From a virus: 38,594 nucleotides of DNA. Numbering within the stretch: the stretch's first letter is position 1; each line of letters begins with the position of its first letter. Where the stretch lies: IMG/VR virus record IMGVR_UViG_3300042902_000149, positions 1-38,594 of that record. One strand, given 5' to 3'. This document shows positions 14,001 to 20,000 of the stretch, piece by piece. Position numbers and translations under genes: made by a program. The notes below the pieces were generated by a model that was not told the origin of the DNA, did no database searches, and was given only the letters and a program-made list of their open reading frames with translations.

Positions 14001-17000
14001 ATGATTTTATAATTAAATGGAATTGAAAGAATATTGATTATGATTGATATTATGGTTATCAATGCACAGATTTCGTTAGACAATATTGTTTTGAAATGTT
14101 TTGAGACACATATAAGCCTATCTGAAATGCTTGAGAGTTATTCAATCAAGATTGGGGAGAAGATTATATTAAATATGAAAATACTCCTGAATTTATACCT
14201 ATTGAATGAGATATATGTATATTTAACTGACCTTTAGAATACTGACATATATGAGTTGTTATAAGTGCTACATTAACTGATATGGTTATAATAGACCAGA
14301 ATACGGGGAGTGGGAATTGAGATTGAATATGACTTAATAGTATAAGAATACATAATTATAATTATTCAAATATTATTTGATTTATAAGATATAAAACTAT
14401 GAATAAATTTTGAAAACTAATAACATATAAAGGACTTTCTTACCAATCAAGCATATATGGTATACCAGTAGTTTTTAAAAAGACTACAAGTAAAACTTTA
14501 ATGGGTTTCTCAAGTATTAAATGATATGCTCCTAAATCAAAGAAAGATGAAATATTTATATTTGATAATACATTCACTAAATGACAAGAATATTTATTGA
14601 AAGTTATTATTCATGAGAGCTTCCATTTTTTCCAACATTTAGTATTTAGTGATGAACAAAATAAATACTTAGAAGATTTATTTAAGTTTATTCCTGATAA
14701 AGTTAGTGATTATGCAAAAACACTACATTGGGAAGATTGAGCAGAAACATTTGCTTACTGAGAAATATATATTAAAAACAATAAAGAACTTCCAAAAGGT
14801 AAAATATGGAACGAAGCATTAGATTTTAAATATAATGCTTGTAAGAAGTTTGTAGATAGTAGAGAAAATAAATTAATAGAATTAATAACTGAGAGAAAGG
14901 CTTAAAATGGCTATTCTCTTTTTTTTTTATCTTTTCTTTGACAAGTTAATTTGACAAACTAAATTAAAAGAATATAATGGGAGTACTTTAATATTTAATT
15001 ATAATAATATGACTAGAGAACAATTACTAAAAGATACAATACAGGATTTTATTGATGATTGTAAACAAGCATCTAAATTATGATATAGACCTTGATGTTG
15101 AAAAAAACTAAAAGAGTTATTATGAGAAGACCCAGCTAATATACATAACTTTTTAAAATGAAAGAGAAAGCTATCTTCTGAAAAAATTGAAAGTTTACTT
15201 ACTAAATGTTGAATATAATAATGGCACAAACAGAAGAGGAAAAATTAAAATATCAAAAAGAATATTATAAAAAGAATAAAGAACAAATAAAGATATATCA
15301 AAAACAATATAGACTAAAGAATAAAGAAAAGTTTAAAATCTATCAGGACACTTGGAATAGTAAATGGATTAAACAAAATAAAGATACATATAAATATAAA
15401 AGATATTATCAATCAAATAAACATATTTTAAAATATGTAAGACAGTCTAAAACGGAGTCATTTGAAAACTGAATAATAAACTGATTCAAATGAAGATTCT
15501 TTAAAGAAGAAACATTTACTAAATCAGATTTAAGATATATTAAAAAAATGAATTTAACAACTAATGATAAAAATATGATAAAAACTTGGAAAGATATACC
15601 TTGATATGAGTGATTATATCAAGTTAGTGCCTTATGAGATATAAAAAATATTAAATTTAATACAGAAAAATATTTAGTTGGTAGAAAATATAAGACTGGT
15701 TATTCTCAAGTAGTATTATGTAAAAATAAAAAACAGAAAGCATATTTAGTACATAGACTAGTAGCTCAATCTTTTCTTTGATTAGATATCACAAATACTA
15801 AAATGCTTGTATTGCATAAAAAAGAATCCTTAATAGAGTGAAGATTAAATAATTGAGTAGATAATTTATTTTTATGAACACATAAAGATAATATGAAAGA
15901 TATGGTTGCTAAATGAAGATGTAAATTTCAATGAAAGAGCTGAAAATATCATCCTACTAGCAAATCAGTAAATCAATATACAAAAGAATGAGAATTTATA
16001 AAAACATTTTGAAATGCAATGGATATACAGAGAAAAATATGAATATCACAATCAAATATTAGTGCTTGTTGTAGATGAATTCAAAAGAAAGCATGAGGAT
16101 TTATTTGGAAATTTACTATTTAACTAACAAACTTATGACAATACAATATAACCCTAAAAATACCCTGATAGCTTCTGATTGAAGTAAAATAGTGCATAAA
16201 ACTAATAAAAAAGAATATCAATATTTATTAAAAACACCTTATAAATGACTAAAATAGAAAATAAACTAGAAAAAATATTTGTTAATTGGTCTGATACTAA
16301 AGCCAATAATAAAAAAATAGAAAAGTTTTTCAATAAAAATAGTATCAAAATTTGACAGAACATTAATAAATAGTTTATAATTACATTGTAAGCTAATAAC
16401 TTATACACTTTATATTAATAATAAAACTACTATGAAATACGAAATACCAGTCCATTTTAATAATGGCGAATTAGAAAATCAATCTAATATAGCTAAAAGA
16501 ATAAAAGCTAAGAAAGATAAAGAATTATTACAACTAGCTAAATTTATGTTTATAAGCATTGTAACGATTTTAATAATGGTTGGCTTATGGAATACTCCAA
16601 AAACTAATGCGAGTTATGAGAACGCAGAATATGCCTATTATGGAGTAGATAACTACAAAGATTATTCAAGAACTTTAAGAAAAGAAACTTGTTACAGAGC
16701 ATGAACTCAAATATTATGAGAAGTTACTGAAGAACAAGTTAACCATTGTGCTACATCTATGACACTTATAAATGCTTATGAAAGTGGTTTTGGTACATCT
16801 AATAGATGTATTAATAACAACAACTGTATGGGGCTAAAATGATGGTCTAATTGAAGTTATTGATTTTTAACTTTCAACTCAAGATATGAATGAAACTTAT
16901 ACTTTGCTGAAAAATGGTTTACATATCATTATAAGAAAAGTTTACATACTTTAATATACTGATTTAGACAAGCAGGTTGAGAATATAGATATTGATGGAG

Positions 17001-20000
17001 CTATACAGACCAAGAAACTTACTATGTATTTCTTAAAAATAACTACTATAGAGTTAAATGAGAAATAGAAAAACTATAAAAACTTGCATTATAACAATAT
17101 ATAACTATAATAGATGCACAATATTCCCCTAGAGTAAATCTGAATGGGGAATTTTTTCTTGATTTAAAATATAAATCATTATAATAAACCTGTTAGGCAC
17201 TCTTTCACTGTAGCTAGTGTTAAAGATAGTCTTGATTAGCAAGTAAGTCCCAAGCCCAATGCTAATGACTTCAAGTGAAACTCTTGAAAGGCTAAAATAC
17301 TTATACAATAGTTAGCTACGACTGGTATAAGTAGGGATTATAAAAAAGATAACCACCTTGTGAAATCCAGTATAACAGGGAATATTAGACTCGTAATCAG
17401 ATGCTGGTCTTTTTTATTTATTAAAAGCCAAAGTAACAATAATTAAAAAAAGATTTGCAATAGTTAGAAAAATAAATATACTATAAATACATAAAAACTT
17501 ATATTAACGGTATGAGTAGCAATATTTACACTAAGTGTAAGTTTTTAGCACAATCTACCGTTAATAGATTGTGTTTTTTTGTAATATTTATCTGATGGAT
17601 ATATACAGAAAGATAGATGTAATGCCGTCCTGTGTGAGGCACTTTAAATATACTCACACAGATACTTTAATGAATGAATGTAGTAATTTACCCCATAGTG
17701 GAATCCTAGGAAGAGTTGTTGGTGCAAGTCCGACCAGTAAATTATTACATCTATTTATTAAAATAGTAAAGCTACTCAGAGTTTACTGAGAGGGGATTGA
17801 TAGTATACTGCATTTGCTATCCTTGTATATCCAGCCACCACAGCTTCCTTAATGGTTCAAAAGGCTCATAGGCAATGCAGACTAGCGAACAAACGATATA
17901 CAGAGATGTTTATACCTAGTTAAGTATTGATGTTTTGTAGTAATACAAACAGACAATAAGCTCTTTTAGAGAGTTGATTGGTTATGGCTAATTAAAGATT
18001 GTCTGTCTAGAGTATTTTACTAACAGGGTTTTATATTCTAGGCAGGCTTTACTTACTCACTCACTCAACCTGAGATATTTAATAAGTTACTATAATATGA
18101 TTAAAGAATGATTAATGTTAAGATATAATACTTCTGAATCTGATATATGTTATAGATTAAGAAAAGAACTTGATAACTTATGATATATGGTAAATCAAGA
18201 GGTAAGAGTTTTAACAAAAGAAAAAGAGAATAATTGACATGCAAGAAAGCAAGTTGCTAGATTTGATTTATTTATAAATAGAAAACTAGTAATTGAAGTA
18301 AAAAATAAGTGAAGTGCTAAATGATTAGCAAAACAAGTTAAAAGATATGAAGATATTTGATTTGATGTTATAACTTGTATATGAGATAAACAAATTGAAG
18401 AAACTATAAAAAAAGTACAAGAATACTTTTAGATACCCGTATATTATTTTCCTTTTCCTACACTAACTTAAACTACTATGATTGAAACTATATCTATGAT
18501 TCTATGATTCTTTATACTATCTATATGAAGCTTAGTAATAATATCTTCTCTACTATTATATTTATTTTCAAACTATACCAATATATGATTTGCTATAAAA
18601 ACTTATATTGATTATTTTGATAAACTTAACAAAGAAGATAGAATTATCCTAGCTAAATTAATTAAAAAACTTAAAACTAAATAAACTACTTATGAAAGTA
18701 TTAATAGCTTGTGAAGAAAGTCAAGCAATAACAATAGAAATGAGAAAACTTTGAATTGAAGCTTATAGTTGTGATATTCAAGAATGTAGTTGATGACACC
18801 CCGAGTGGCATATACAATGAGATGCAATAAAAGAAGCATACTCTTGAAAATATGATATGATGATAGCACATCCCCCTTGTACTTATTTATCTAATGCTTG
18901 AGCTAGACATTTATATCCAAAATGAATACTAAATGAAGAAAGATATAAAAAGTGACTAGAGTGGAAAGAGTTTTTTATGAAATTATATAATGCTCCTATT
19001 GATAAAATATGTATAGAAAATCCACTACCTAGTAAGATATATGAATTACCACCTCATAGCCAAGTAATACAACCTTATGAATATTGACACCCATTTAAGA
19101 AAAGAACTCAATTATGGCTTAAAAACTTACCAAATTTAATACCTACTGATATTGTAGATACTAAAGAAAGTACAAAGCAGGTTTGAAACTGGTTTAATAA
19201 ATGATGAAAAGATAGACAAAAGAATAGAAGTAAAACTTTTCCTTGAATAGCAAAAGCAATAGCTGAACAATGGACTTAATTACTTTATTTATTAATATAT
19301 AACTATGAGAATATTTAAAATAACAGCTAGAGAAAATGCTAACTATCATTATAAATGATTAAAGAAAAGAATATATACTTCACTAATTGATTTTAATAAG
19401 TATTGTGTAAATGCTAAAATAGAAAGAGAGTGAACATTATATAGATATAAAGATATTTATGCAGATGTTAAATGTTATGAAAAGATAGAAGATAAATGGA
19501 TTGAAATATATCCTGAAATCTGAAAAGAGTATATTTAATTACTTATCAATTAACCTTATATAGATATGAAATATACATTTAAAGAACATTTAGAAGCATT
19601 AAATAGAACGAGAGATTTTAAAAAGAGATTAAGACTTAAAGATTATCCACTAAATATATATTGAAGATTAAGAAATTTAATACTAGATATATTTTGAAAA
19701 CTTAAATAACCTTTATATTATTAACTAAGCTAATTAAGTTTAGTTTTTTTATTAAAAAGATTTGCAATTGTAGGAAAGCTAAGTATAATAAGTCCGTAAT
19801 TACAACTAATAACCAATAAATATGATACAAAAAGATATAAGAATTCGCTCTAATGAAGAACTTGAAACACAAGTGTTAATATTAAAAGAATACTACTGAG
19901 TTAAAAGTAAAGCATGAGCAATTAAGAAAGCTGTAAGAGATACTGCTATGGTAGCACAACATAAAGATATGGAAATTAAAATAATGACTAAAGATAATAA

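Noticed and set aside
17249-17285. Hammerhead-like core CTAATGA...GAAAC
   Set aside because: The essential CTGATGA is altered and the three stems cannot be formed.
17700-17740. Cobalamin riboswitch
   Set aside because: GGTGCAAGTCC resembles part of its consensus, but the essential later CCCGCCACTGT block is missing and no relevant gene follows.
17718-17753. tRNA or tmRNA 3' end
   Set aside because: The T-arm-like hairpin is good, but no anticodon arm, no D-arm and no suitable acceptor stem could be fitted around it.
17571-17789. Open frame of 72 codons in the non-coding region
   Set aside because: It overlaps a terminator and several long RNA helices, has unusual composition for this genome and no similarity that I recognise.
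17195-18090. Group I intron
   Set aside because: GACTA- and TAGTC-like pieces exist (17883 and 17226) but in the wrong order and distance for P7, and no interrupted gene flanks the region.
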